A stretch of 64,000 bases of DNA from positions 806,001 through 870,000 of the forward strand of contig CAWBZB010000004.1 in the NCBI GenBank assembly GCA_963793105.1, read 5' to 3'. The position numbers and the translations under genes were made by a program. Within the stretch, counting starts at the first letter, position 1. Every line of letters begins with the position of its first letter. The DNA comes from UBA10649 sp963793105. Its GTDB lineage: Bacteria; Actinomycetota; Actinomycetes; S36-B12. This document shows, in pieces, positions 37,919 to 47,990 of this stretch. The notes under the pieces were generated by a model, which was not told the origin of the DNA, searched no databases, and saw only the letters and a program-made list of their open reading frames with translations.

Positions 37919-37972
37919 TGGCCAGTTGTTGCGGTGAATCGCGCGCGATTCACCGCAACAACTGGCCACTCG
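37915..37972. terminator. 58-bp perfect palindrome, putative bidirectional terminator
   Basis: Every position from 37915 to 37972 is self-complementary about its centre; the half-site begins CGAGTGGCCAGTTGTTGCGG. A fully extruded hairpin would have a ~27-bp stem with a minimal GCGC loop. It lies between the convergent CoA-binding and purE genes, followed by a purine-rich GGAAAGGAAAGG and G-rich tract (37976-38044). There is no T-tract. It shares its core with the palindrome at 47.4 kb. Confidence 0.75.
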
Positions 37973-38044
37973 CGGGAAAGGAAAGGAAAGGCGGGCGGGG
38001 CGAGCGAGCGAGCGGGGCGTGGGCGGGGGCGAGCGGGCGGAGGG

Positions 38045-38536
38045 TCAGCGGGCCAGGTTGGCGTTCTTCGCCTTGGCCTGTGCGTTGAGGTCCGCCTGGT
38101 AGGCCGCCATGGCCGCGGCAAGATCCGGATCGGCGATCCCCAGCATGCGGATCGCCAGCAGGGCAGCGTTGCCCGCATTCCCGATCGCGACGGTCGCGAC
38201 GGGTACGCCGGCCGGCATCTGCACGATCGACAGCAGCGAATCCATCCCGTCGAGCGTCGAGAGCGGGACGGGCACGCCGATCACGGGCAGTGGGGTGAGG
38301 GAAGCCAGCATGCCGGGCAGGTGGGCCGCCCCGCCGGCGCCCGCGATGACCACCTTCACGCCGCGATCCGCCACGGTCGAGCCGAACTCCACCATCTCGT
38401 GCGGCATCCGATGCGCCGAGAGCACCATCGACTCATGCGGGACGCCGAAGTCCTCCAGGGTTCGAGCCGCGGCCTGCATCACCGGCCAGTCGGAGTCGCT
38501 GCCCATGCAGATGACGACCAGGGGGCTCTCACTCAT
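38045..38536 (-). CDS. purE: N5-carboxyaminoimidazole ribonucleotide mutase
   Basis: A 163-residue class I PurE, which rearranges N5-CAIR to CAIR in purine synthesis. GSDSDW is at 12-17, SAHRMP near 40 (with the catalytic His), and GAGGAAHLPGMLAS and GNAGNAALLA are the conserved nucleotide-binding loops. The C-terminus is Ala/Lys-rich and slightly extended. The ATG overlaps the last codons of purK by 8 bp, so PurK, which makes N5-CAIR, and PurE are translated from one message. The order matches mycobacteria. Confidence 0.97.
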   Translation of the reverse strand: MSESPLVVICMGSDSDWPVMQAAARTLEDFGVPHESMVLSAHRMPHEMVEFGSTVADRGVKVVIAGAGGAAHLPGMLASLTPLPVIGVPVPLSTLDGMDSLLSIVQMPAGVPVATVAIGNAGNAALLAIRMLGIADPDLAAAMAAYQADLNAQAKAKNANLAR

Positions 38537-39683
38537 CGATCACTCCCGCGAAGTAGTCGGCCGCGTGCCGGCCACGCGCCAATAGTTCCTCAAGATCCGT
38601 GCCCACCACCGTCACATGCCCCACCTTGCGCCCCGGTCGCACGGTCTTCCCGTACAGGTGCACCTTCAGGCCGGGATCTCGGGCGAGCACGTGCCGATAG
38701 GCGGAGTAGAGGTCGCCCACATCGCCGCCCAGGATGTTGATCATCACGGCGTGCGGCGCGACCGCGGTCGGGCTGCCGAGCGGGAGGTCGAGCACGGCAC
38801 GCAGGTGGTTCTCGAACTGGCTCGTCCGCGCACCCTCGATGCTCCAGTGCCCCGAGTTGTGGGGGCGCATCGCCAGCTCGTTGACATAGAGGTCGTAGCC
38901 GTCGTCGAACATCTCGACCGCCAGCATCCCCGTCACGTTGAGGTCGCCGGCGATGCGCAGGGCGATCTCCTGCGCCTGGACGGCACGGGCCGAGGCCAGG
39001 CCCGGCGCGGGAGCCATCACCTCGGCACAGATCCCGTTCCTCTGCACGGTACGAACGACCGGATAGGCCACCGCCTGGCCGTGCGGGGAGCGCGCGACCT
39101 GGGAGGACAGCTCCTGCACGAAGTCGATCCGCTCCTCGGCCAGCCACTGGACACCCGGCCCCAGAGGCACGGCGAGCACGTCCGACGCGCGCGCCAGGTC
39201 GTCGACGACCCACACCCCGCGACCGTCGTAGCCGCCGCGCGACGTCTTGAGCACGAGCGGCCAGCCCACCTCCTCCGCGAACTCGGCGACGTGATCGACG
39301 GCAGCGACCACCCGCCAGCGAGGGCACGGGACCCCGATGTCCGTGAGCGCCTGCCTCATGTGGATCTTGTCCTGGGCGTGGAAGAGGGCCGATGGTCCGG
39401 GACGCACGGCGACGCCCATCGACTCGAGCTGCTCCAGGTGCGCCGGCGGGACATGCTCATGATCGAACGTGACCACGTCGCACCCGTCAGCGAAGCGCAA
39501 CAGCGCGTCCAGGTCGTCGTGGCGACCGATCGCCACATCGTGGATCACCTGCGCAGCGGACTCGCCCGGATCGGCGGACAGGACCCGGAGTCCCACCCCC
39601 AGCGCAGCCGCAGGAGCGGCCGTCATGCGGGCCAGCTGCCCTCCGCCCACGATTCCGACCCTCGGGGCACCGTCAAGATCCAC
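38529..39683 (-). CDS. purK: N5-carboxyaminoimidazole ribonucleotide synthase
   Basis: A 384-residue ATP-grasp enzyme that makes N5-CAIR from AIR, ATP and bicarbonate. The N-terminus VGIVGGGQLARMTAAPAAALG is the PurK signature, VTFDHEHVP precedes the ATP-grasp domain, PLVLKTSRGGYDGRGVWVV is the nucleotide loop, and LAMRPHNSGHWSIEG binds AIR. It is full length. The GTG start has TAGGTT 6 nt upstream. It is divergent from gtrA. Confidence 0.96.
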   Translation of the reverse strand: MDLDGAPRVGIVGGGQLARMTAAPAAALGVGLRVLSADPGESAAQVIHDVAIGRHDDLDALLRFADGCDVVTFDHEHVPPAHLEQLESMGVAVRPGPSALFHAQDKIHMRQALTDIGVPCPRWRVVAAVDHVAEFAEEVGWPLVLKTSRGGYDGRGVWVVDDLARASDVLAVPLGPGVQWLAEERIDFVQELSSQVARSPHGQAVAYPVVRTVQRNGICAEVMAPAPGLASARAVQAQEIALRIAGDLNVTGMLAVEMFDDGYDLYVNELAMRPHNSGHWSIEGARTSQFENHLRAVLDLPLGSPTAVAPHAVMINILGGDVGDLYSAYRHVLARDPGLKVHLYGKTVRPGRKVGHVTVVGTDLEELLARGRHAADYFAGVIDE

Positions 39684-39689
39684 GACAGA

Positions 39690-39714
39690 AACCTACTTGG
39701 TGGGCGATTACACT
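39690..39714. promoter_or_regulatory. Divergent leaderless promoters of purK and gtrA
   Basis: Minus-strand TAGGTT (39690-39695; 6 nt before GTG 39683) and plus-strand TACACT (39709-39714; 7 nt before ATG 39722) share a 38-bp intergenic space. Confidence 0.5.
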
Positions 39715-39721
39715 CCCACGC

Positions 39722-40252
39722 ATGCCCGAGACCGACCCGGCCACCCGGAGCCGCCTGCGCTCACTGTGGGCGCGGATCTACGGTCCCTTCGAGGCGCTCG
39801 CCCGCGAGGTCGCGAAGTTCGGCATCGTCGGGGCCATCTCCTTCGTGATCGATGTCGGCCTGTTCAACATCCTCCTGTACGCCGGTCCGCTGGAGGGCAA
39901 GCCGCTCACCGCCAAGGTGGTGAGCGTCGCCGTCGCCACGACGTTCGCGTACTTCGGCAACCGCTTCTGGACGTTCCGGCACCGCGGCCGGACGAACATG
40001 GGCCGCGAGTACGCGCTCTTCTTCCTGCTCAACGGCGTCGCCATGGTGATCGCGGTGGCGTGCCTGTGGGTGAGCCACTACCTGCTCGGACTCGACTCCG
40101 CGCTCGCCGACAACATCAGCGCCAACGTCATCGGGCTCGCGCTCGGCACGCTCTTCCGCTTCTGGTCCTACCGCAAGTGGGTCTTCCCCGCGATCCCGCA
40201 GGAGTCCGCGGAGTACGAGCTGGCCGAGCGGGACGCCTCGTCCCCGATCTGA
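39722..40252 (+). CDS. GtrA-family membrane protein
   Basis: A 176-residue protein with four membrane segments. It has the GtrA-family pattern: KFGIVGAISFVIDVGLFNILL at the first segment, AYFGNRFWTFRHRGR after the second, FFLLNGVAMVIAVACLW in the third and FRFWSYRKWVF after the fourth. GtrA proteins are thought to help translocate or present polyprenyl-linked sugars for glycan decoration. Its position between purK and the PH-domain gene is the conserved actinobacterial one. It converges with the PH-domain gene 19 bp away. Confidence 0.9.
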   Translation: MPETDPATRSRLRSLWARIYGPFEALAREVAKFGIVGAISFVIDVGLFNILLYAGPLEGKPLTAKVVSVAVATTFAYFGNRFWTFRHRGRTNMGREYALFFLLNGVAMVIAVACLWVSHYLLGLDSALADNISANVIGLALGTLFRFWSYRKWVFPAIPQESAEYELAERDASSPI

Positions 40253-40271
40253 CCGCTGGCCGGACGGGAGG

Positions 40272-40808
40272 TCAGGTCCCGTCGCTGGGTGGCACGGGAT
40301 CCCCGCCCAGCTCCTCCGAGCGACGGCGGCGGCGGTCGTCGTCGTCCTCGTGCATCGAGTAGACCTCGCGCTGCACCTTCTCGACGTCGGGCACGTCCTC
40401 GATGACCAGGTCGCTCTCGTTGGCCGACTCGATCCTCAGGGTGCCGTAGTTGAGGATCCGGCCCATGACGCTGACCTCGAAGGACACGTTGTTGATCTTC
40501 GACAGGGGCATGTCCCGCCCCTCACGCGTCAGCACCCCGCGCCTGGTGATGACGCGCCGGTTGGTGAACACGTACTGGGTCGTGAACCAACGGAGGAACG
40601 CGACCAGCACGAAGGGGACGAACAACAGCGCCGCGACGATGACGATCGCCCAGCGGAGGATGGTGTTGTCGGTCCAGAAGAACATCCACGTGCCGAAGAA
40701 CACGATCGCCAGCAGGACGACGATCGGCGCGAACAGGGCGCGGAAGTGCGGACGCAGCTCGAACACGACGGACTCGCCGTCAGACAGCAGCTTCTGGGGG
40801 TACGTCAT
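40272..40808 (-). CDS. Bacterial PH-domain (bPH2/YdbS-like) membrane protein
   Basis: 178 residues. Two membrane segments (~27-45 and ~53-71: LFAPIVVLLAIVFFGTWMFF and WAIVIVAALLFVPFVLVAF) are followed by a bacterial pleckstrin-homology-like domain. That domain has YVFTNRRVITRRGVLTREGRDMPLSKINNV and ILNYGTLRIES, the hallmark of the YdbS/bPH2 family. The tail is acidic and basic (EDDDDRRRRRSEELGG). It is equivalent to the small membrane protein between GtrA and BirA in mycobacteria; its function is unknown. It starts 2 bp after the birA stop, so it is probably co-transcribed. Confidence 0.87.
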   Translation of the reverse strand: MTYPQKLLSDGESVVFELRPHFRALFAPIVVLLAIVFFGTWMFFWTDNTILRWAIVIVAALLFVPFVLVAFLRWFTTQYVFTNRRVITRRGVLTREGRDMPLSKINNVSFEVSVMGRILNYGTLRIESANESDLVIEDVPDVEKVQREVYSMHEDDDDRRRRRSEELGGDPVPPSDGT

Positions 40809-40810
40809 GG

Positions 40811-41620
40811 TCAGATCGTGGCATGGATGACGTCGCCAGCGGCGACAGACACCGACTTCTCCGCAGTCCGGACGTGCAGATGGCCGTCGTCACCGACCCC
40901 CACGGCTCGTCCGGACAGCGTCTCGCCCGCGGGGAGGCTGACCGTGACGTCACGTCCGATCGTCAGGCACAGCTGCCGGTACGCGTCCATGGCCAGCGAG
41001 CCGCCCTCGCGCCGCAGCTCGCTCACGGCCGAGTAGAGCGTGGTGAGGATGTCCACGAGCAGGTCCTGCCGCAGGACGTCCGATCCCTCGATCACCAGGG
41101 AGGTCGCTGCCGGCGCGGGCAGGTCGCCGGCCGACTGGCTCACGTTCACCCCGATGCCGATCACGACGGCGTCCTGCCCGTCGGACTCGGCCAGGATCCC
41201 CGCGAGCTTGCGCGGACCCGGGGCGCCGTCGAGGGCATCGGCGTCGATCACCACGTCGTTGGGCCACTTCAGCATGGCCGGCACTCCGTGCCGTCTCGCC
41301 GCCTCGGCCACGGCCACGCCGGCCAGCAGCGGCAGCAGCGCGCGGCGATCCCCCGACTCCATCCTGACCAGCACCGAGCACCACAGCCCGGCCCCCGGGT
41401 CGCTGGCCCAGGCGCGCCCGAGCCGGCCCCGTCCGGCAGTCTGCTCGTCGGCGACGATCACCGTGCCCTCCGGCGCCCCCTGACGCGCTCGCTCCAGCAG
41501 ATCGGCGTTCGTCGAGCCGGTGGACGCCACGACGATCGGGATCGGCCACGGCACCTCCCGGTCGGCCAGTCGCTTCTCGACATACGCCGCGTCCACTGGG
41601 GCCACTAACCGCTCGCTCAC
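40811..41620 (-). CDS. birA: Biotin--[acetyl-CoA-carboxylase] ligase
   Basis: A 269-residue biotin protein ligase. It makes biotinyl-AMP and attaches biotin to the carboxyl-carrier lysine. The N-terminal winged-helix repressor domain is absent, so this is a class I enzyme. STGSTNADLLERA, the biotinyl-AMP loop GRGRLGR (63-69), KWPND (118-122) and KLAGILAES with VIGIGVNV are all in place, and the C-terminal SH3-like cap is present. Its target is the adjacent carboxylase alpha subunit (Lys550). The GTG start has TACCTT 6 nt upstream. It is divergent from the carboxylase beta gene. Confidence 0.95.
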   Translation of the reverse strand: MSERLVAPVDAAYVEKRLADREVPWPIPIVVASTGSTNADLLERARQGAPEGTVIVADEQTAGRGRLGRAWASDPGAGLWCSVLVRMESGDRRALLPLLAGVAVAEAARRHGVPAMLKWPNDVVIDADALDGAPGPRKLAGILAESDGQDAVVIGIGVNVSQSAGDLPAPAATSLVIEGSDVLRQDLLVDILTTLYSAVSELRREGGSLAMDAYRQLCLTIGRDVTVSLPAGETLSGRAVGVGDDGHLHVRTAEKSVSVAAGDVIHATI

Positions 41621-41626
41621 ACGACT

Positions 41627-41632
41627 AAGGTA
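41627..41632 (-). promoter_or_regulatory. Leaderless -10 element of birA
   Basis: Minus-strand TACCTT with 6 nt to GTG 41620. Confidence 0.5.
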
Positions 41633-41656
41633 CGCAGTCGAGGCCTAGGAGGAGCG

Positions 41657-43245
<1,589 letters not shown>

Positions 43246-43249
<4 letters not shown>

Positions 43250-43473
43250 GCGACGAGGCGGGCGCTGGCGGCCGACGCGAGCCCATGCTCCGCGTCGTGG
43301 CCGGGTCCCCCACGCCCGACGAGCTCGCGGTCGTGGTGGCGGTCCTCGCGACCCGGGGCGCCCCCGCGCCCCCGCCTCCGGAGTTCAGCCTCTGGGCCCG
43401 CAAGAGCCGCAACACCCGCCCGTCGCTCCGACCAGGCTTCGGGGCCTGGCGGGCATCGACGATGCCGCGCTAG
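43246..43473 (+). CDS. Acyl-CoA carboxylase epsilon subunit
   Basis: A 75-residue AccE-type protein. A disordered N-terminus is followed by LRVVAGSPTPDELAVVVAVL, the signature of the small epsilon subunits that raise activity of actinobacterial biotin-dependent carboxylases. The C-terminus has SLWARKSRNTRPSLRPGFGAWRAS, the conserved Trp/Arg block. The GTG start overlaps the beta-subunit stop, so stoichiometric synthesis is likely. Found only in actinobacteria as far as I know. Confidence 0.92.
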
Positions 43474-43480
43474 CCGCAGC

Positions 43481-44098
43481 ATGCCCGAGATCGTCCTCGC
43501 ATCGGCGTCACCCGCGCGGCACCTCCTGCTGGTGAACGCCGGCGTCGTGCCCCAGGTCGTGGTCAGCACCGTCGACGAGGAGGCGCTCACGGCGGCCCTC
43601 GGCCCGCTGGCCCCGAGCGACCTGAGTCTGGAGCTGGCCCGGGCGAAGGCGAGGGATGTCGCAAGCAGGTTCACGTCCAGCCACGACGTGATCGTCGTCG
43701 GCTGCGACTCGATCCTCGACGTGGAGGGCGTCGCCTTCGGCAAGCCCGCGTCACCCGCCGAGGCCAAGGAACGCTGGATGCGGCACATGGCCGGGCAGCA
43801 CGGCGTCCTGCGCACCGGGCACTGGCTGATCCGCCCCTCCAGCGGGGAGGAGCTGGGCGAGGTGGCCAGCACCGTCGTCTGGCACGCCACCCCGAGCGAG
43901 CAGGAGATCGACGCCTACATCGCCACCGGCGAGCCCCTCAGGGTCGCGGGCGGATTCACGCTGGACGGGCTGGGCGGCCCGTTCGTCGATCGGATCGACG
44001 GCGATCCGTCGAATGTCATCGGGCTCTCGCTCCCCCTCCTCAGACGCCTGCTCGCCCGGATGGGCGTCACCTGGACGGACCTGTGGTCCTCGCCATAG
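43481..44098 (+). CDS. maf: Maf-like nucleoside triphosphate pyrophosphatase
   Basis: 205 residues, Maf/Ham1-like house-cleaning NTP pyrophosphatase. The N-terminal IVLASASPARHLLLVNAG carries the substrate-binding SxSPxR. GCDSILDVEGVAFGKPAS holds the catalytic Asp in a GCDS variant of the usual AADT/GCDT, and the C-terminal RVAGGFTLDGLGGPFVDRIDGDPSNVIGLSL is conserved. It removes non-canonical or modified pyrimidine NTPs and is linked to septation control. It follows the epsilon subunit by 7 bp in the conserved carboxylase cluster. Confidence 0.92.
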   Translation: MPEIVLASASPARHLLLVNAGVVPQVVVSTVDEEALTAALGPLAPSDLSLELARAKARDVASRFTSSHDVIVVGCDSILDVEGVAFGKPASPAEAKERWMRHMAGQHGVLRTGHWLIRPSSGEELGEVASTVVWHATPSEQEIDAYIATGEPLRVAGGFTLDGLGGPFVDRIDGDPSNVIGLSLPLLRRLLARMGVTWTDLWSSP

Positions 44099-44192
44099 CC
44101 GGTCGGCTCCCCTCGCCCCGCCGTTGTCGATACGCTGCCTCGCGGATCCTTCGTGGGTCCCGGGCCATCACCAGAGAGAGGCTCCCGCCACC

Positions 44193-45950
44193 GTGCATAC
44201 CGTCCTGATCGCCAATCGTGGCGAGATCGCTGTTCGCGTCATCCGAGCGTGCAAGGACGCCGGGCTGCAGTCGGTGGCGGTCTACGCCGATCCCGATCGC
44301 GACGCCCTGCACGTCCGGCTTGCTGACCAGGCGTTCGCCCTGGGCGGCTCCACGGCCGCCGAGAGCTACCTGGTGATCGACAAGATCCTCGACGCGGCCC
44401 GCAAGTCCGGCGCCGACGCCATCCACCCGGGATACGGATTCCTCTCCGAGAACGCCGAATTCGCGCAGGCCGTGATCGACGCCGGCTTCACCTGGATCGG
44501 CCCGCCCCCGGATGCGATCCGGTCCCTGGGCGACAAGGTGTCCGCCCGCCACATCGCGCAGCGGGCGGGGGCACCGCAGGTCCCCGGGACCGCGGACCCG
44601 GTCACCGGCGCCGAGGAGGTCGTGGCGTTCGCGACCGAGCACGGGCTTCCGGTGGCGATCAAGGCGGCGTTCGGCGGCGGCGGTCGTGGGCTGAAAGTGG
44701 CTCGCACCCTCGAGGAGATCCCTGATCTGTACGACTCGGCAGTGCGCGAAGCGGTCGCGGCGTTCGGGCGCGGCGAGTGCTTCGTCGAGCGCTACCTGGA
44801 CAATCCGCGGCACGTCGAGACACAGGTCCTGGCCGACACGCACGGCAACGTCGTGGTCGTGTCCACGCGTGACTGCTCGCTGCAGCGCCGACACCAGAAG
44901 CTCGTCGAGGAGGCCCCCGCGCCGTACCTGAGCGATGACCAGCTCACGCGCATCTACGCCTCCAGCAAGGCCATCATCAAGGAGGCGGGGTACTACAACG
45001 CCGGCACCTGCGAGTTCCTCGTAGGCATGGACGGAACGATCTCGTTCCTGGAGGTCAACACCCGCCTGCAGGTCGAGCACCCCGTCACCGAGGAGGTCGC
45101 CGGCATCGACCTGGTCCGCGAGCAGTTCCGGATCGCCGAGGGTGGCGTCATCGACTACGACGACCCCGTCCTGCGCGGGCACTCCTTCGAGTTCCGCATC
45201 AACGGAGAGGACCCGGGCCGCAACTTCCTGCCCGCGCCGGGCGTCCTGGCCGTGTGGAAGCCACCGAGTGGTCCCGGCGTCCGGGTGGACGCCGGCTTCG
45301 AGGCCGGCGACGTCATCGGCGGCAACTTCGATTCCCTGCTCGCCAAGCTGATCGTCACCGGCGCCACTCGCGAGGAGGCCCTGGAGCGCTCCCGGCGGGC
45401 GCTCGACGAGTTCGAGGTCGAGGGAATCGCCACCGCGATCACCTTCCACCGGGTCGTCGTCCGCGACCCCGCTTTCGCGCCCGAGGACGGCACTGCGTTC
45501 ACGGTCCACACCCGGTGGATCGAGACGGAGTTCGACAACACCATCCCCGCGTACGCGGGGGCGACTGACGCCCTCGTCGACCCTGATCCGCGAGAGAGCG
45601 TCGTGGTCGAGGTCGGGGGCAAGCGGGTGGAGGTGACGCTGCCCGCGGGGCTCGGGGCCTCCGCCGGACCCGCCGCCAGCGCCTCGGGGCCCAAGCGGCG
45701 CAAGGCCGGCAAGAAGGCCGGCGCCGGGGCCAGCGGCGACTCCCTCGTCGCGCCCATGCAGGGCACGATCGTCAAGGTCGAGGTCGCCGAGGGCCAGGAG
45801 GTGGCGGAGGGCGACCTCGTCATCGTGCTCGAGGCCATGAAGATGGAGCAGCCCCTCACCGCCCACAAGTCGGGCACCATCTCGAAGCTGACCGCCGAGA
45901 AGGGCGCCACGGTTCCTGCCGGCACCGTCCTGTGCGAGATCACCGACTAG
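44193..45950 (+). CDS. accA3: Acyl-CoA carboxylase alpha subunit (biotin carboxylase + BCCP)
   Basis: 585 residues. The biotin carboxylase part (~1-450) has VLIANRGEIAVRVIRA, HPGYGFLSENAEFA, the ATP-grasp loop KAAFGGGGRGLKVA, TRDCSLQRRHQKLVEEAPA and LEVNTRLQVEHPVTE. A Lys/Ala-rich linker follows, then a biotin carboxyl carrier domain with EAMKMEQP, in which Lys550 is the biotinylation site. It carboxylates biotin with ATP and bicarbonate for the beta subunits. The GTG at 44193 starts exactly at the conserved VHTVLIANRGE; a weak GAGAGAGG lies 11 nt upstream. It has its own ~94-bp leader after maf. Confidence 0.95.
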   Translation: MHTVLIANRGEIAVRVIRACKDAGLQSVAVYADPDRDALHVRLADQAFALGGSTAAESYLVIDKILDAARKSGADAIHPGYGFLSENAEFAQAVIDAGFTWIGPPPDAIRSLGDKVSARHIAQRAGAPQVPGTADPVTGAEEVVAFATEHGLPVAIKAAFGGGGRGLKVARTLEEIPDLYDSAVREAVAAFGRGECFVERYLDNPRHVETQVLADTHGNVVVVSTRDCSLQRRHQKLVEEAPAPYLSDDQLTRIYASSKAIIKEAGYYNAGTCEFLVGMDGTISFLEVNTRLQVEHPVTEEVAGIDLVREQFRIAEGGVIDYDDPVLRGHSFEFRINGEDPGRNFLPAPGVLAVWKPPSGPGVRVDAGFEAGDVIGGNFDSLLAKLIVTGATREEALERSRRALDEFEVEGIATAITFHRVVVRDPAFAPEDGTAFTVHTRWIETEFDNTIPAYAGATDALVDPDPRESVVVEVGGKRVEVTLPAGLGASAGPAASASGPKRRKAGKKAGAGASGDSLVAPMQGTIVKVEVAEGQEVAEGDLVIVLEAMKMEQPLTAHKSGTISKLTAEKGATVPAGTVLCEITD

Positions 45951-45999
45951 CTCGCGACTCGTCCCCGCCCGGCCGCCCGCCTGGTCGCGATCGATGACG

Positions 46000-46005
46000 T
46001 AGCGT
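46000..46005 (+). promoter_or_regulatory. Leaderless -10 element of the TPM-like gene
   Basis: TAGCGT, then GGAGGG, then ATG 46012. The GGAGGG is too close to the ATG to work as a normal Shine-Dalgarno, so a leaderless transcript is the better reading. Confidence 0.5.
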
Positions 46006-46011
46006 GGAGGG

Positions 46012-47334
46012 ATGATCCCGACCCGCTCCTCCGCCGCTGGTCGACGGGCGCCGCTCGCCGTCCTGCTGGCCACCCTTGCCGCCACCATGACGGCCGTGCT
46101 GGTCGCGGCCACGCCAGCGATGGCGGCACCGGATGTCTCGGAGGCCGCCGAGGCGCTGCGCAGCGGCGCTCCTGTCTACAACGACCCGGCCGCGGAGAAC
46201 GCCCTGACGGGGGGGCAGACCACCGACCTCGCCGACGAGGTCCTCGCCAGCGACGTCCCGATGTTCATCGCGGTCCTGCCGGAGTCCGCATCCGGTGGCG
46301 ACTCCGCCGATGCGACCCTCGTGGCGCTCAAGGAGGCGGTCGGCCTGTCGGGCGTCTACGCCGTGATCGTCGGGGACCAGTTCCGGGCGGGCTCGACGTC
46401 GGGCTCAGCCTCGGACCTCGCCACGCAGGCCTTCCGCAGTCAGGGTGACGCCGGCGCCTACGCCGTGCTGTCCGAGTTCGTCGCGCTCACGTCCGAGCGG
46501 TTCGGCGCCGGTTCGACGACGTCAGGTTCGAGCACGAACGAAGGCGGAGGCACCGGCGCACTCGTGTTCCTGCTCGTCATGGTGGTCGGCGGGGCCATCG
46601 TGGTGGTGGTGGTCGTGCGCCGCGGGCGGAAGCGCCAGCAGGAGCAGCTGGCCGCGGTCCGCACCACGATCGACGAGGACGTGACCGAGTACGGCGAGCG
46701 ACTCGGCGCCCTCGATGTCGAGGATCCCGATCTCGACGATGCCGCGCGAACGGACCTCCAGAGGGCGCTGGACAGCTACGACCGGGCCAAGACGGCGGCT
46801 GACCGGATGCGCCGGCCCGCCGACGCCGTGGGCGTGACGACCGCGCTGGAGGACGGCCGGTACGCGCTCGCGTGCGTGGACGCCCGACTCGACCAGCGCC
46901 CCCTCCCCGAACGCCTTCCCCCCTGCTTCGTCGACCCGCGGCACGGGCCCAGCGTCGCGGAGGTCGAATGGGCTCCCCCGGGACTGGCCGAGCGCGAGGT
47001 CCCGATGTGCAAGGCGTGCGCGACGACCGTCCTGACCGGAGGCCAGCCCCAGGGGCTGGAGGTGGCGACCAGTTCCGGCCGCCGGCCGTACTACCAGGCC
47101 GGGCCTGAGTACGGCGCCTACGCCCAGGGCTACTACTCGCCGTTCGCCGGCGTGATGACCGCGGTCGTGATGGGCACGATGCTGAGCAGCATGTGGCACG
47201 TGCCCGGGGTTACCTCGTCCGGCATGGATGCGGCCGGCTTCGGGGGCGGCGGAGACGGCGGGGACTTCGGCGGCGGCGACTTCGGGGGCGGCGGGGACTT
47301 CGGCGGCGGCGGCTTCGGGGGCGGCGACTTCTAG
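46012..47334 (+). CDS. TPM-domain-like secreted/membrane protein with Gly-rich tail
   Basis: 440 residues. A signal peptide (LAVLLATLAATMTAVLVAATPAMAA, ~14-38) precedes a ~130-residue extracytoplasmic domain that looks like a divergent TPM/YgcG fold (DVPMFIAVLPES, YAVIVGDQF). A membrane segment (~185-205) follows, then a cytoplasmic helical region (RTTIDEDVTEYGERL), a second hydrophobic hairpin and a low-complexity Gly-Asp-Phe tail. A Cys pair in MCKACATT near 330 may bind metal. It stands alone, is divergent from no gene, and precedes the 47.4-kb palindrome. The function is unknown. Confidence 0.65.
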   Translation: MIPTRSSAAGRRAPLAVLLATLAATMTAVLVAATPAMAAPDVSEAAEALRSGAPVYNDPAAENALTGGQTTDLADEVLASDVPMFIAVLPESASGGDSADATLVALKEAVGLSGVYAVIVGDQFRAGSTSGSASDLATQAFRSQGDAGAYAVLSEFVALTSERFGAGSTTSGSSTNEGGGTGALVFLLVMVVGGAIVVVVVVRRGRKRQQEQLAAVRTTIDEDVTEYGERLGALDVEDPDLDDAARTDLQRALDSYDRAKTAADRMRRPADAVGVTTALEDGRYALACVDARLDQRPLPERLPPCFVDPRHGPSVAEVEWAPPGLAEREVPMCKACATTVLTGGQPQGLEVATSSGRRPYYQAGPEYGAYAQGYYSPFAGVMTAVVMGTMLSSMWHVPGVTSSGMDAAGFGGGGDGGDFGGGDFGGGGDFGGGGFGGGDF

Positions 47335-47357
47335 CCCACGCACCCCCCTCCCTTCTC

Positions 47358-47419
47358 CGCGAGTGGCCGGTTGTTGCTGCTGGCGGGCGCCGCGCAGCAG
47401 CAACAACCGGCCACTCGCG
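47358..47419. terminator. 25-bp perfect inverted repeat, putative bidirectional terminator
   Basis: Arms 47358-47382 and 47395-47419 pair perfectly around a 12-nt loop; the left arm contains CGAGTGGCCGGTTGTTGCTG. The first 20 nt are 18/20 identical to the core of the 58-bp palindrome at 37.9 kb. It lies between the convergent TPM-like and cyclotransferase-like genes and is flanked by CCCCCCTCCC and GAGGGGGGAGGAGAGAG tracts. It has no T-tract. Confidence 0.75.
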
Positions 47420-47458
47420 TGAGGGGGGGAGGAGAGAGAAAGAGAGACTGGCGGGTCG

Positions 47459-47914
47459 TCAGTCGTCCGCGAGGCCGCGGCAGGGATGCTCGCGCAGTCG
47501 CACCACGTAGTCACGCGGCGCGCCGCCGGCTTCCGCCGCGTCCGCGATCACGCTGAGGTAGTGCGCCGACGGCAGGCCGCCCTCATAGGCATCCAGCACG
47601 TACAGCCAGGCCAGCGGCTCACCGCCCATCGTGTGCACGCGCACGCGGATCTTGCGCCACAGGCCCAGGTCCGCACCCTCCCAGGCGTCCAGCGCCCACT
47701 CGTCCTGCGGGGGGACGTCGTACAGCATCACGAAGACCGACGACGTGTCGTCCTCGACCACGGTGGACAGGGCGCCGTCCCAGCCGACATCCTCCCCCGC
47801 GAAAGTCAGGCGCCAGCCCCGCAGCCAGCCGGTGCCCTGGGCCGGAGACGCCGGCGCCCGCTGCGCCATCCGGTGCGGATCGAGGTTCGAGCCGTACGCG
47901 GCGTAGAGGGTCAC
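47459..47914 (-). CDS. Gamma-glutamylcyclotransferase family protein
   Basis: A 151-residue GGCT/AIG2-like protein. LYAAYGSNLDPHRM at the N-terminus is the YGSN substrate-binding loop, GWRLTFAGEDVGWDGALSTVVED and VFVMLYDVPPQDEWALDAWEG (with the acidic catalytic region) complete the fold, and AWLYVLDAYEGGLPSAHYLSV ends it. The exact substrate is unknown: gamma-glutamyl peptides, or another amine-linked conjugate. The start GTG 47914 is supported by TACGCT at -7. It is divergent from lpdA, the same neighbour as in streptomycetes. Confidence 0.85.
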   Translation of the reverse strand: MTLYAAYGSNLDPHRMAQRAPASPAQGTGWLRGWRLTFAGEDVGWDGALSTVVEDDTSSVFVMLYDVPPQDEWALDAWEGADLGLWRKIRVRVHTMGGEPLAWLYVLDAYEGGLPSAHYLSVIADAAEAGGAPRDYVVRLREHPCRGLADD

Positions 47915-47921
47915 GGCCACC

Positions 47922-47927
47922 AGCGTA
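47922..47927 (-). promoter_or_regulatory. Leaderless -10 element of the cyclotransferase-like gene
   Basis: Minus-strand TACGCT with 7 nt to GTG 47914. Confidence 0.5.
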
Positions 47928-47990
47928 AGGACCGGGGGTCCGGTAGGGAAGAATGCCGCGCGTGACGGATGGAGCGGACGGGACGCCCGC

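Noticed and set aside
37861..38044. Mobile-element end or attachment site at the 58-bp palindrome
   Set aside because: No transposase, integrase or target duplication is seen, and a similar core lies at another convergent junction, which favours a terminator or REP-like role.
38045..39683. Purine riboswitch upstream of purK-purE
   Set aside because: The interval before purK is only 38 bp and shows a leaderless -10 element; there is no room for an aptamer.
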